NCBI GenBank assembly: GCA_008360955.1
Contig: LUCM01008714.1
Location: 131,764-195,763 of the forward strand
Origin: Fasciolopsis buskii
Lineage: Eukaryota; Platyhelminthes; Trematoda; Plagiorchiida; Fasciolidae
Direction: 5' to 3'
Length of the DNA stretch: 64,000 nucleotides
Shown: piece after piece, positions 25,058 through 36,399 of the stretch
How positions within the stretch are numbered: the stretch's first letter is position 1
Layout of the letters: every line of letters starts with the position of its first letter
Notes under the pieces: model-generated
Database searches by the model: none
Seen by the model: only the letters and a program-made list of their open reading frames with translations
Told to the model about the DNA's origin: nothing
Position numbers and translations under genes: made by a program

Positions 25058-25274
25058 TTAAGGATTCTTAAATATCATAGCCAAGAACGTTGTCATCCCT
25101 TGAACGAGTACCCATTCAACCTGACTGTGTATATTAATGTCTTTTGGGGACAGGCCGATGCCGTTCATAGGTGAATACACTAAAATAACACCGCTGCCAC
25201 CTGTTGTTGATTCATTAGTCTGCTGGCCTGAGCCATCCACCGGAGCGAAAGAAAGGGTTTGTTGCATTACACGA
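25058..25274 (-). CDS. candidate exon
   Basis: The minus-strand frame opens after an AG at 25276-25275 and runs about 72 codons to a TAA, with GC clearly above the neighbourhood. The peptide alternates polar and hydrophobic residues (GGSGVILVYSPMNGIGLSPK in the middle; VEWVLVQGMTTFLAMIF near the end, possibly a buried helix). The acceptor tract is mediocre and no donor is needed if terminal. Family not recognised. Confidence 0.22.
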
Positions 25275-25670
25275 CTGCTATGAGCAGTAATTTGTGGAAT
25301 GCACAAAATTCCCTCGGAAGCAAAAGATCAGTTTCGCAGTAGTTAGACCAATATGTATCGCATTTAACAGTCGTGACAGTTTTACGAACTTATCAGCGAA
25401 GTTCCCCCAGCACACCTCTGACCACTTTCATGAGATTCTAGTCGCTTGTGGATGCACGGCTTTCAAGTGTGTGACTGACTAGATAGAAACATAGCAAGCG
25501 CACGCACGTGATGAGTGGTCATAGTAATGGAAGTGGTCTTGTGTTTCCTGCTGATGTCCATCTACCGCTTTAGGCGATAGATTTATGCGCATATTTCAAG
25601 AAGACCATGTTTTGGTAAAATTTTTCAGCAGACCAATTATTTCAACAAAATTAATTCAATCACCACAAAA

Positions 25671-25825
25671 CTAATGACGAGCGAATTTAGTTCTCAGCCC
25701 ACCTATTCCGACATCAAGATAAAAATTATTCTTCTTAAATTCGTCCGCAGCGCAAAATGGCCTGCTGGTATCCAACCATACAAAGGATAACTTTTTCATC
25801 ACGATATCTACAGATTGAATGATTC
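25671..25825 (-). CDS. candidate terminal exon
   Basis: A long pyrimidine-rich tract on the minus strand ends in an AG at 25827-25826; the frame then runs about 50 codons to a TAG at 25671. The peptide includes KKLSFVWLDTSRPFCAADEF and FYLDVGIGGLRTKF. It cannot be in the same transcript as an internal exon of the block at 25058-25274, since it ends in a stop. Family unknown. Confidence 0.22.
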
Positions 25826-25879
25826 CTTCAGAATTGGGAATGTGCACAACAGAAACAAAATTTGCATCCAAACACAAGA

Positions 25880-28800
25880 GGAATCGTTATCCAGCTGCGA
25901 ACCTTAAATAAACAGTAAGGCTTTATAGAAAGCGCTCTCTACGGTTGTTCATTTAGCAGTTGTGAGATTGAATCCCTCGGCTTTGGGCTTTCTCAAACGA
26001 TTGGTAATATGAAATACCACATGGAAATGAATGAGTTTTCATAATTTACTCGACTCGGTAAAGTTCACCTTCCCTAATGAAATTAGAAGACTTTGACTTG
26101 TTATTTACTCACAATCATTGGCAAAAGGCGTTTTATTATAGAGTAACCCAAATTCCTTTCGAAAAGAGAGTTGTGAAGTGTTATGTACCCCCTAATTGGT
26201 ATATCAGATACCGATCAGTAAAATGACTTGTTTAATACTCACTGTCCATTATTACATGTATTCTCAGAAATCAACTTCAACTCAACAGCCTGTTGGTATT
26301 TTGATTTGACAGGTGTGGTGGAAAGCCATTACTAACAGTGAGTTCGCGGCGACTGTCTACTTTATCACTCGTCCACTGGAATGTACATATCGCATAGTGA
26401 CAGTGCCGCTGTTAGCTGAGGCATCGGAGAAACCATCGATTGAGCTTCTGTTAACTAATTGCAAAACGTAGAAAACATTTTAGTAGCTTCCGCTGTTCAG
26501 GGACCCGTGTAAGTTTAACGAGAACACTAGAAGAATTCGTCCTGAAATCACATTTTAAGAGGGTGACCATACAAAGAGACTTTATGCTTGCTAGAGAGCT
26601 TGCGCTCTTACTGAATTGCCATAGGGCACGCTAGAAAACGAACGCAACATGACGTATAATCACCTTCTCTGTTATTCCCACCCACAACGACGACTTACAA
26701 TAACTGAAGGGAAAACACCAGCTTACAATTCAAGAGCAATAAATCTATCTTTTGGAGTGGGCAAGTGAAAGTATTAACGGTCTGGAAATTTTTACACATA
26801 TGAAGTGATGTACAGGTTATCAATAAACCAGAGGAGATATTTTTGACAGGTAGAGCTACAGTCAGTTATTCTTTTTCTGATTTACTGAAAGCCAAATCCT
26901 TATTCTTCAGAGTGGATGCTTGACCCCCCCCCCCAAAAAAAAAAGTCTATTTATCCCCCAACCCAATGAATAGAATTGTCAGATTGAAAAACCAATTAAA
27001 AAGGCAAAGGGAGCTCGGGTTTTCCTCGAAACGCAGGATTCCGGTAACTGTTGTTTACGGTTGTGTAATCCTTGTGAACGAATTACCTGTGGTCTGTCTA
27101 AAGCTTTAGCTCACCGAGACCCGCGTTGGTCTGAAATGATGCTATCGTGTTAATCTTTAAAATAAAAAGGCTCAGTGCCATTATTTTACCTGTCAGCACA
27201 GGAAACAAACTAATCTCGTGTAGCTATAAGAAAACATCAGAAATATTACTCAGCCTTAATGATGGCTTAAACAGGGTAGGTAGATGAATCACGAGGGCGA
27301 CAGAAAGCCATTAAACGGATTTCTTTGCAATTACTATCTTTTATCGATTCCCTGAAATCATGATCAAATGGTTGATTCAGGTGACAGTAGATCATAGTGG
27401 GCGCATCAGATGCGTTCTGAAAAAGAAGGACTCGTGAACGGTAGATGAAAGTGGTTTGGAATTGCACTAAGATCGTAACATTAGTTCCGAAAGGACAGAG
27501 TTACAAGTGCGGTCAAACTGAATTCATCTGGGGGTAAAGAATAAAATTTGGAGCTAAATATTGCAACAAGAATGGTGAAGAAATGCGTATAACTGGTTAG
27601 GGAACAAAACGTCAAGCAAATGGCACCAAGAAATTTCTCGGAGATCATTCAGGTATAGTATATGTCATTTCACAAAGGAATTCTACTGGAAAAGAATGAA
27701 TGTATTTACGTAGACACTGTTGAAAGTGTAACTTTATTAGCGAAGGTATTTGTAAGTAATACAAAGTGAATTAGAACTTCAATAGAAGAAAATTATGAAC
27801 AGAAATATACGTGCAGAAGTTTTCATAATAATGGATAAGTCTGCAAGCGCTCCTGTCTGACGTGCAACACGAGTAGTGTAAACAACGTTTCATGACAGAG
27901 GAAGCTGCGCCAGAGTACGCACCGAAGAAATATTGATGAACACCAAACACACTAAATTATTCGCAATTTTCGGCCTGGCTATGATAATAAAATGCTTTCT
28001 CGCTACTTTTCTCCAACATTTTCTCAAACGTATACCGGTTCCCATCAATCGACTTGTTGGACGTCCTATGTAATTAGCACGTTTCTAAAACAAGAAACAT
28101 ACAAGACGAAACAAGTGAGAGGAAGTCAGTAGGGAAGAATTAAGTGTACAAATGGTTTTTATTGGAAAGTATAAGTAAGGCTACTTTTATAAATAAATCC
28201 TACTTCAACTCTGACATAATCCAGGCTTAGTAAGGAGTGCTGTCATGAAGTATTCCCCTAATGTTCTTACGTTCGAAAACTAAGTTTACCACATACTATG
28301 GCAGTAGGCAACAAATGATTGTCACCCTCCTATTCACTACATTTGACCTAAGAAGAACTTTCTTGGTCTTACGGCTCTTCAATGTTTCGGAAGGCGGTTG
28401 TCGTTTCTTTCCGATTATTCTGTGACATGACTGCTGACTGAATTAATGAACAATACTATAGTGAAGATAACTGAAAATGGTCATCATTTTTACTCCGCAG
28501 TCAGAAGCAATTAAAAAATAAGGACTGACATCTGTCAGGGTGAATGTATAAGCACTTGTTTTTCGGATTATTACGACCTTGTTGAAACCTAAACTGCTCT
28601 AGCTGCATTAATTCAGAAAGTCTCAGATGTCGATATGATAAGCTTTCTGTAGTATTCCAGGGAATGCCTAAGTGGAATAACTTGAAAGCATGTCCGAATA
28701 AGATATTACTGCACACCAACTGATAGCTCCCAGTATTTTGCCGTACAGAGCATCCAATAGCAAAACAAAGAATACTGATACAGGAGTATGTTGCTCTGTA

Positions 28801-29270
28801 TTTGTGCGTCTATGCAGTATATTTGGGACCTAACCCGTGCGCAATTCTCCAGTCAAAATAAATGAAAGCTAAGGCTTATTGAAAGGAACACAGTTATTGA
28901 TCGCTGCTCTGACGGGGTGAGAATAATTAACATCAAACCGTATACGTCAGCATTAGGTGTGGTATTACTATCAGGTTCCACATAAAACCTAGGTTATCAG
29001 TGATCGATTAACCATAATACCGCCTAACTACTCAAGCATGCATCTAACCTCCCAGATGTTGTGCGGTAGTCACGTGGAATTTAATGGTATCCAAAATATG
29101 ACACATTAAACAATAAAATGTGACTTGGATTCTTATTCCATGTTTCGTCATCTTCCTCCTGAATTCGTTTGATACTGTATCATAAAGCATATTACCTTTA
29201 TAAGCGACACGCCAGCTCGTGCTACTGACACTCTGTGAGTAGCTAGAAGTGGGTTGCGTAATCACTAACT
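25880..29270. other. no gene recognised; short homopolymer junction
   Basis: AT-rich spacer with few open frames of any length. A run of 11 C followed by 10 A lies at 26924-26944. A B-box-like GAGATTGAATCCC near 25966 lacks an A box. Confidence 0.45.
26924..26944. repeat. C11-A10 homopolymer junction
   Basis: Eleven C followed by ten A. Such runs are prone to length error in sequencing and to slippage in the genome. Confidence 0.9.
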
Positions 29271-29276
29271 ACAGCC

Positions 29277-29519
29277 TTATGCTACGCTAAAAATTTCGGA
29301 TAGAAAAATGTCTGCAGTTAATGGGCTAACTTTCCGCCAGGTCCGTAATGAGCTGGCAACAACTAACGGAAGCTGTAGGAGATCAGCTTTCAGGTGGCTT
29401 TTCTTCTCCGAAATCCGCCTGATTTCCTGGCGCACCCATGCTGAATTCCAAGTTGTCGCAGTTTTACTCAGCCTGTTCGAGATTTTCCTCCAGGTATGAT
29501 TGTTCGGCGTAAGGAACAA
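29277..29519. other. GC-richer block open on both strands
   Basis: The plus frame 29308-29499 (ending FEIFLQV) is followed by CTCCAG-GTATGA, a fair donor. The minus frame 29519-29277 is open over the same bases. The composition is exon-like but strand and function cannot be decided. If plus, it would be a first or internal exon with Met at 29308. Confidence 0.2.
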
Positions 29520-29614
29520 AGGTTCTCAGTACAGTATGATCTGTTCATAAATATGTAACTCACCAAAAGTGAGCTTGACTTTAAATCAAATAGAACTAAC
29601 TTGCTTTAAAACTA

Positions 29615-29895
29615 TTAGTTTGAATCTCTCCTGTATGAGAGCCGACGATCATCACGGAGCCATAAGGTGCCACAGTATGAATACGTTCCACCGACCGTTT
29701 CCCCCTCTGGATGGGTTGAAACTAAATGTGCGGTATTCCCGGTAGAAAAGCCGCGTTCCTCCCATCTGTAGGGAGCTTTTATCAGTTCAAACGCAGTCAC
29801 CTGTGTATTTATGTTAGTCAATTTTGTCAGATCAACGTCCGAAACGAAAAGCTCATTAGCTTGGTCTTCAGCTGGGACACATGCAGTCAACCAGA
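29615..29895 (-). CDS. candidate terminal exon
   Basis: On the minus strand the acceptor-like CTACCAAAATTTTAG ends at 29896, followed by about 93 open codons to a TAA at 29615; an in-frame TGA upstream rules out a long extension. GC is well above the flanks. The peptide begins with a short hydrophobic segment (VWLTACVPAEDQANELF) and ends with a Gly/Thr/Tyr-rich stretch (TVGGTYSYCGTLWLRDDRR). No family is recognisable. One of the better isolated exon candidates by length and composition. Confidence 0.35.
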
Positions 29896-29929
29896 CTAAA
29901 ATTTTGGTAGTGAAAATCACAATGAATAA

Positions 29930-31960
29930 GCAATAATTTCAGCCCAAAGTTAAATACTTCCTTATCACCCCCTTAGTCGGGTTGTTTTATCCATTCTGTC
30001 CCAAGTTAGTTCTGACTTCAGATTTGCTGCACTAAAATGCACAATAAAACAAAATATTGATTCACCTGGGAGATCTAGACGGAATTTAAGCGCGGAAATC
30101 TGTATTCTGTAGAAGAAAACAGATCCACACATGAGCAATGATGGTTAACTAGCTTTAATAAAATTTGAGGATTGAAGTTGTACAGAAAAATTTATGCATC
30201 GCTATCCAGCAGCTGCATCCATTTCACTTAACGACCAGTTAACTTTAATGAGAAAAAAAGTATTCTCTTCGATATCCGAAGACTGAGTTTTTGACTAGCC
30301 AAGACAAACAGAAGCAACCATGATTCTGAATAGGTTAGTATTATAAACTAAACTGTTTGGATGACGGATGAAAGTTACCCGTTGCAAATTTCGTCTTTCT
30401 GTGAAGCGGATTTCAACAAGATTATATCCATGAATGGCAGTTCTTAAGAACAGTATTGCTTCACATTTTTCAAGACAGCATCGGATTTTGAAAGGGTTAT
30501 GTTCTTGTCAGATTATGTTGATTTATGCTTGCTGCTTAACGTCTTCCTAACGCCAAATGAATTTGGCTTGAATTGGGCTGGAGGAGTGTTGGTAGGAGGA
30601 AACCCATACCTTAGTTATGACGTCCTAATGCGACAATATAAGGAAAATTTCGATTACGTGGAAAAACGTTACACTTATTAAATTTAGATTCCAAATTACT
30701 TTTCGTAAGTATACAGTTGTCAGCAAAGCAAAATAAGAACTGGTATACAAAGTGGGGAAATGTCACATGCTCCGTTGAGAAATAGTGTGACATGAATGAG
30801 AGGCTTTACGACAGGCATAAGAATGTACCCAACGGGGATGGAATCCCCTAGAAAGGGTTGACTCAAGACAGGAGTGCAGCTTGACTGAAACGCACGTTCG
30901 CGTTCACCCTAAGACAGTTGTTCACCCAGGGTTGTTTGTGGGCCGACGAAAACCCGGTGAAATCAGCTGCAAACTACGGTTGGCATGTTAACATCAAAAG
31001 TCAACGTATATCGGCAACTGCTTAGTATTTTCCGCAATATTATAGCGAATTTTAGGATTTTTTGTCACTCCTCAGCTAGACGCAATCGGTACTGGATACG
31101 GTAAAGTCAGTTTCATATTTTTGTTTTAGTTTTTAACGTACATATGTGCAGAGAATAATTTTCCCAAGAGCACCACCTGAAAATGTCAAATGTCAATTAT
31201 CAACAAATCGAAACTCTTGTTGCGGAGATTTGAGGGAACTTCTAACTTGCTGAATAAACTGAAGAAATTCGATTTTTAATGCCAGCTGGTTTCGGCGAAC
31301 TGCAAGTAATATCAAAATTTAGATGTTGGTACCGAAGCGGATAGAAATACAAATCTCGTTTACACATAAGAAAACAAGTTCTTTGAAAGCACCTTCCTTT
31401 GAAGATTTTGAAATACAAAAAGCACAGCGCGATCGAGGAGGTTTGCGATGAGCCAACAATCGATTGAAAAGGCGTATCGAAAGGTGTTAGTTAGGGTGTC
31501 GGAAAAGTCAGCTCGTCACGAAGAACATTCTCGTTCAAGCTGCTTTTCCTAGCTTTCAAAATCCTCGAATAACATCACATGGAGCATCTCTCTTTATTCT
31601 AGTCCGGGATACATTCGGTTCCAGTATATCGAATTCCTATAGCTATGACCTTTTTATGCTTAGATAGTAGGTAGATAAATACTTCAAACCAAAGCGGAGG
31701 TTTCCGTGATGCATTCCAAAGGTGAAACCGTTTGTGCAGTTTTTCCTCGTTTATTTCTGGCATAAGATAACTGTTTCATTATACACTGCCTATTGTGAAG
31801 TATTACGGTGTTCAGTGGGGCAATGAAATTGAAAAATAAAGTAAATTGTGACTTTTACTTTGTCATGGGAAAAGTAAGTCGACAACTGCTTCATCTTGAT
31901 ACCAAAAAACAGTTATTATTTCATTTTAGCAACGGCCTCAAGCTCATCTCATCAAAGACA
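29930..31960. other. no gene recognised
   Basis: Spacer. The plus frame 30499-30681 (VLVGGNPYLSYDVLMRQY in the middle) reads reasonably but lacks an acceptor. Positions 30810-30980 are GC-richer without an open frame and may be an old repeat. Confidence 0.4.
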
Positions 31961-32004
31961 ACTGTATCCTTGATGCATTTTAGTAGTAGGAGATTGAATG
32001 TTTA

Positions 32005-32177
32005 CATGAAATAATTCACCATGCGATATGATCGCTCAACTCACCATAAAGAAACCATGGAAGCACTGTACAGCTGTTTCATCCTTGTTAGGAATCATGA
32101 GCAGTGCATATGGACCGAGCCCGAACTGGGACGCTAACCCGGGACGAACGATTCTGAGTCGCACGTCATTACGCTAC
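32005..32177 (-). mobile_element. SINE copy 2, inverted, hammerhead inactivated
   Basis: The reverse complement matches the forward copy at 32386-32573 from GGTAGCGTAATG (A box) through the B box (GGTTAGCGTCC, 32139-32129), hammerhead region and GAATTATTTCATG end. It lacks the first eight or so bases of the head. The B box has a mismatch (A for C) relative to the other copy, consistent with an old, silent insertion. Confidence 0.8.
32063..32107 (-). ncRNA. hammerhead ribozyme, mutated core
   Basis: Stem I (GCACTG with CAGTGC), stem II and palindromic stem III are all kept, but the core reads CTCATGA rather than CTGATGA (32101-32095). This changes invariant G5, which is essential for hammerhead cleavage, so the copy should be inactive. 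Confidence 0.75.
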
Positions 32178-32395
32178 CATGTAAACATTCTATCTCCCAC
32201 TACTAAAATGTATCAAGTAATCAAGCTCTGTAGGTCATATCCAAAGCCGTCGTCGTACTTAGGCTACCTGCACAGAATTCATCTATCAGTAGGGGTCGAT
32301 CGCTGTGAGCTAACGGACAGTAACCGTGCAAACCAGTGACGGATAGGTGCAACATCATGTGGTGAAGTTCAACAAACCGTTCACAGCCTGCCCGG

Positions 32396-32449
32396 TAGCG
32401 TAATGGCTAAGGCGTTTGACTCACAATCGTTCGTCCCGGGTTCGCGTCC
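32396..32449 (+). promoter_or_regulatory. internal pol III promoter (A and B boxes)
   Basis: A box TAGCGTAATGG and B box GGTTCGCGTCC, 32 bases apart. The B box has one deviation from GGTTCGANTCC. The spacing is as in tRNA genes. Confidence 0.65.
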
Positions 32450-32470
32450 CAGTTGGGGCGCGGTGGATAT

Positions 32471-32515
32471 GCACTGCTGATGATTCCTGACAAGGATGAA
32501 ACAGCTGTACAGTGC
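32471..32515 (+). ncRNA. hammerhead ribozyme, intact core
   Basis: Stem I GCACTG (32471-32476) with CAGTGC (32510-32515); core CTGATGA (32477-32483); stem II TCC/GGA with a 6-nt loop TGACAA; GAAA at 32498-32501; palindromic stem III ACAGCTGT; cleavage expected between 32509 and 32510 after GTA. It differs from copy 1 only in the stem II loop, as expected of a structure under constraint or of a recent common source. Confidence 0.8.
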
Positions 32516-32618
32516 TTCCACGGTTTCTTTATGTTGAGTTGGGCGATCATATCACATGGTGAATTATTTCATGAAAACATTCAATCTCCTACTACTAACA
32601 TGTACCAAAATAAGTATC

Positions 32619-32648
32619 GTTTATGTTAATGTTAATGTTTATGTTAAT
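32619..32648. repeat. TTAATG/TTTATG hexamer microsatellite
   Basis: About five units of GTTAAT/GTTTAT directly downstream of the 3' tail of SINE copy 3. It may be the element's simple-repeat tail, as seen at the 3' ends of many SINEs. Confidence 0.6.
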
Positions 32649-32649
32649 T

Positions 32650-33395
32650 TCACTGGCATGAAGGATGTCTCCACCTTCTTGTGATTTAACAGAAAAGTTG
32701 TTGTTCCGTACCGAATAGTTCAGCCGACAGTGTTCCAAATGGCTGCTGCTTCATTCAATCATCTATTGACTAGGTTGATTAGTTTACCTCTCGCTTGACC
32801 CCGCGGGTTAACTGGCCATTCATACAGATTCTGTATTTGACAGTACATGTTGCTTCCAGTTAATGCTGCAACAAATACCATTGCAATTGTCACGTGATCG
32901 CAAATATGGTGCGAACAATTCGAAAAGGACTACAGGTACTTTGAATCAAGCAACCAGAACCACACTGAAATCATCTTTCCGCAGAAAATTTTGTTTGCAC
33001 TGTTGGAAGTATGTTGCCATTATATTGATTACTGACGACCCTTTGTTTTTTGCTGGACTACAGGAGTTTCGCTCTTTTGCTATTGCGACATCATTGCGTT
33101 GTATCGCGCTGTGTGTACGCCATCGCATCTTCGCCGGCTCTCGGTGATCAATGCTCAGAGGCAACGATGCGTAAGTTTTCAAGAATTCTGAAGAAATTTT
33201 GTTCACTCATCCAGATACTAATTCGAATTTATATCTATTCTCTGTGCATTCTGCCCTCGTTATTGACGCTGGCTCATCACATATCACAAACAATTATCCA
33301 CGAATCACAATTCTCAGTCTTCTGTGGACTCTTCAAACAACAGCTTCCATACACACTTCTGACACTATAAATTAGATTCAAGTGCGATATATGAT
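32650..33395. other. no gene recognised
   Basis: Overlapping open frames on both strands at 32863-33370, none with a convincing splice context or product. Confidence 0.4.
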
Positions 33396-33398
33396 GTT

Positions 33399-33539
33399 AT
33401 TGGTTTATCCGCTGAGCTGGGCACTTCGATTCCAGACTTTCATCACCATCCAGGGCGACATCGTCCGCGCTATGATTTTCACCTCGCCAGGTGATGAAAC
33501 TTTTGGAATCAAACTGCCCAGCTCAGCGAACAAACCAAT
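33399..33539. repeat. short foldback repeat (50-bp arms)
   Basis: The left arm (33399-33447) and right arm (33490-33539) are reverse complements with a handful of mismatches: ATTGGTTTATCCGCTGAGCT opens the left arm and AGCTCAGCGAACAAACCAAT closes the right. The 42-base loop is GC-richer than its surroundings and carries several CpGs. Probably a MITE-like or foldback repeat; no coding capacity. Confidence 0.8.
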
Positions 33540-33544
33540 ACCAC

Positions 33545-34890
33545 CATGTTGAACCTAAGCTACGAAAAACAACATTCTCTAATCTGATAGCTACTCTATT
33601 CTAAATGTTCACGTCATCAACTATTTGTCCGGATTATTGATTCCTCTATGGGCTGGGTATCACGCAGTTGCCCAAAACTTAGTAGAGGGGATATGGATAT
33701 GCAAATATATTTGAATATTTTATATAACATGCCAACTATATGAGAAAAAATTGTTGTCTGCTTAATTCTGGTTTCTGTACAAAATTTTTTTGACAGCCTT
33801 GATTAGGCTGAATTTAAAACGAGGACCTTGTGATGACAGATTTTTCCTACTGATGTCCAGGCCGCTTATTATGATATCTAAACAGACAGCCGCTAGTTAT
33901 TAGCACTCGCAATTCGGAGATTCGCATAACGAAGATAGCATGCTGTCGTTGTCCGACCGCTATTAACTGCATGTCACCAAGGATGTTCCTTTTGGTGGGA
34001 CATGTCTCAGAAAACGTCTTGAACGTCTCACTTGGCGGGCTGAATAAATGCTGTTCCAGTTATTCATTCCAATGGAAGACTGTATTTGACAACCATGTCT
34101 GTGAATTTAAAAATCATAAGTGTGGCTGTCCAAAGGCAATCAGATATCAGGGTCTTTGAAACTGTTTCTTAAATCCACAAAGGGATTCAGCATCTTTGAG
34201 TTAGTAGTAGCCCATGTTAGTGGAAAATCTGTAATGGCCTAAACTAAAATTGCACGAATCCACACCAACAAAAATTACCCAAAAGGAAGCAACCTGTGAA
34301 GCAACTTATTAAGCTTCATCCGTGCTCAACTTCAAATCAGTAACTTTTGGAACATTAGTGCTGTTACTTCTTTATGAGGAACTTCATGCATACTTAGTGC
34401 ATAGGATATGAAAAGTAAACCTAGAATGTTTAGCTTTCATAGAAGCATGACACCCACCAAATTATCCAGACTTAGTCTTACAGAATTTCTGACTATTCGT
34501 GTTTTTTTAAGTAGCATCCATTACACTTCCGGTTTGCGAAATCACACTGATGACCGTCTATTATGAATGAGTTTTGTTTGTAATTGCGGTTAGGCCAATA
34601 ACCAATAAGATTTGATTAGTATGTTCTTTCAAGGAACAGGATATAAACTTCCCGGTGATTTGTCCTTCTTCTCGGGCCACAAGTTTCTGTTTGTACATCA
34701 AACCCTGTTTGCATACAAGCATAAATGTGAAAAATCAGTGAGCACTATGCAAACACAACGATATTATGCATTTTAATGAGTTGTCTCTTTTTGCCCGCAA
34801 TTTTTGAAGCTGTGAAAACGAATGCTGATAGTGAACGACACTATGTCTTAAATGTGTTCGGATTTGCCTGGTGTTCACACTATGCATTGC
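33545..34890. other. no gene recognised
   Basis: AT-rich spacer; the frame at 33971-34159 has no support beyond its length. Confidence 0.45.
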
Positions 34891-34893
34891 AAG

Positions 34894-35074
34894 TCAACGA
34901 AAATGGCCATTTCCGGAAATTTTGGTAGCAATAAAAACAGATCACAGCCGTCTATTCTTAGTGGGCCTGTCTGTTTTTGTCCAAATATACACCAGTTTCA
35001 TTATCTGCTCTTTGTGCGACCTCGCATATGTGCTGGTTTTGATTGCTCTTTTGGCATTGTTCGCCCTTAAATAA
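34894..35074 (+). CDS. candidate terminal exon of a membrane protein
   Basis: After an acceptor-like AG at 34892-34893, about 60 codons run to a TAA. The C-terminal two thirds is strongly hydrophobic and looks like two membrane helices: LFLVGLSVFVQIYTSFIICS and LAYVLVLIALLALFALK, separated by a short polar turn, with the basic start RKWPFPEIL. A second frame is open over most of the same bases but reads less well. Could be the end of a small multi-pass membrane protein; no family assigned. Confidence 0.35.
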
Positions 35075-35079
35075 GTGGA

Positions 35080-36130
35080 AACGTAGCAATTATTCTCTAG
35101 TTATTGTTGGATTATTGGGATCGCGCCTGCGTACAAAACCAACAACTACTGAAATCCATAATTTTCTGTTCTGAGCACAATGATGCGCAAGTTCTACTGT
35201 TGATTCGGACAGCTTTTACTCAGTCTTCTGTATAAACCTTGTAACTGCACCATTCTTCGACTTATCAGCTGTATTCGTTCTGCTTTCTGAATGTCTGCGT
35301 GCTTAGGTCTATCCAGTGCCAGATTTGGTTCCACTTATACGATGCTATGGCTATACTATATAGATTTTCACTAACCAGTTAGCATCAGCCACGAAGTATA
35401 ACTGATAAGCAATTTTACCTGGACCACGGTCTTGTGGTCAGACGACACACTACCAAACTGGCTTGGTTTATCACCGTACTCGTCATGCCACGTGAGTACA
35501 CACCTCTACATCTACCAAAGCAAAAGTATAAATAGGAATAAAGCTTTGGTTACCCATGTCGAATAATTATTCGTATGTGCATCGGCGCTTGTAGCCTAGG
35601 TTTTCAATTTGATTTCCCAGTCCAGTAAGTGAGGATAGAAATTGAAAACACGAAAATACGAGTGGCTCACTCCATAGTTGACACATCCACATTATTCCCC
35701 TTGTTAATTCTGAAAACACGAAATAACGGATGACACGTTTATTCGAATCATTCTAGTCAAACAATACGTGTATGGTCTCTGAATTCTGGATTTTGTCTTA
35801 AGTAGACCAGTACGACTGAAAAACGGGGCCCTGCAAAGATTTTGATCTAAAACTTACTGTGCCAACTTTTTTAAATAACTCGTCAAGCTTACATTGAATG
35901 ATTGATAGCGAATAGAATCAAAGTCTCCGTCGTTATTTTACAACGAACAACAGCGCCAGAATTCCATACATTTTGCCAAGTAGCCATATAGTCATGTTGA
36001 TCACCACCTTATTCATCTGCTAGCTGGTATTCAGATCACCAAGTTGAACAACAAGAATTCTGCCTTGATGTAATAACACTACACACGTGAAATGCGGGTA
36101 GGTTTTCCACTAACCCGAGAGAATACGCAA
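35080..36130. other. no gene recognised
   Basis: Spacer without usable frames. Confidence 0.45.
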
Positions 36131-36136
36131 GCTTAC

Positions 36137-36345
36137 CGCGTGGGGTGCTGGGGTTCGTGCGAATGTGTCAGACAGTTCATTGATTCGCTTACGTGGACCC
36201 CGGAATTCTGGCGCACGTGCACGCTTGTCTGCCTTTCTTAATTTTGGAACAGAATTTTGTTTTGATCTTTCAACTTGTTGTTTTAGAAAAGAATTTGTTT
36301 GCCCGTGAGCATGTGTGCATGCGTTGGTACGCGAACCTTTGACAC
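36137..36345 (-). CDS. candidate internal exon, Lys/Arg-rich
   Basis: On the minus strand it is bounded by an acceptor (ATTTTATTCAAAG, AG at 36347-36346) and a good donor GTAAGC (36136-36131), 209 bases apart, with an open frame throughout. The peptide is basic and low in hydrophobics (VERSKQNSVPKLRKADKRAR in the middle), as in a disordered or nucleic-acid-binding segment. Having both splice sites makes this one of the better exon candidates, though the acceptor tract is only fair. Confidence 0.35.
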
Positions 36346-36399
36346 CTTTGAATAAAATCTGCTCTAAATGAATACCTCCCCCGTAGCACAATGGTCGGG

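Larger units (their letters stand above)
31969..32217. repeat. inverted 40-mers bracketing the inverted SINE copy
   Basis: 31969-32008 and 32178-32217 are reverse complements with about three mismatches (the right one begins CATGTAAACATTC). The same 40-mer, in plus orientation, also follows the forward SINE copy at 32570-32606. It therefore looks like the natural 3' tail of the element, with an extra tail, in the other orientation, joined directly to the head of the inverted copy. Confidence 0.7.
32386..32573 (+). mobile_element. SINE copy 3, near complete: tRNA head plus hammerhead body
   Basis: From 5' to 3': a tRNA-like head with A box TAGCGTAATGG (32396-32406) and B box GGTTCGCGTCC (32439-32449), then a body with the hammerhead (32471-32515) and a 3' end GAATTATTTCATG. 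The putative anticodon loop CTCACAA (T at 33, purine at 37) would give anticodon CAC, pointing to tRNA-Val as ancestor. The layout (pol III promoter upstream of a hammerhead, no coding capacity) is that of schistosome SM-alpha elements; the relation is inferred from architecture, not alignment. Confidence 0.85.

Noticed and set aside
36377..36395. A-box-like GTAGCACAATGGTCGGGT
   Set aside because: No B box at tRNA spacing and no acceptor stem.
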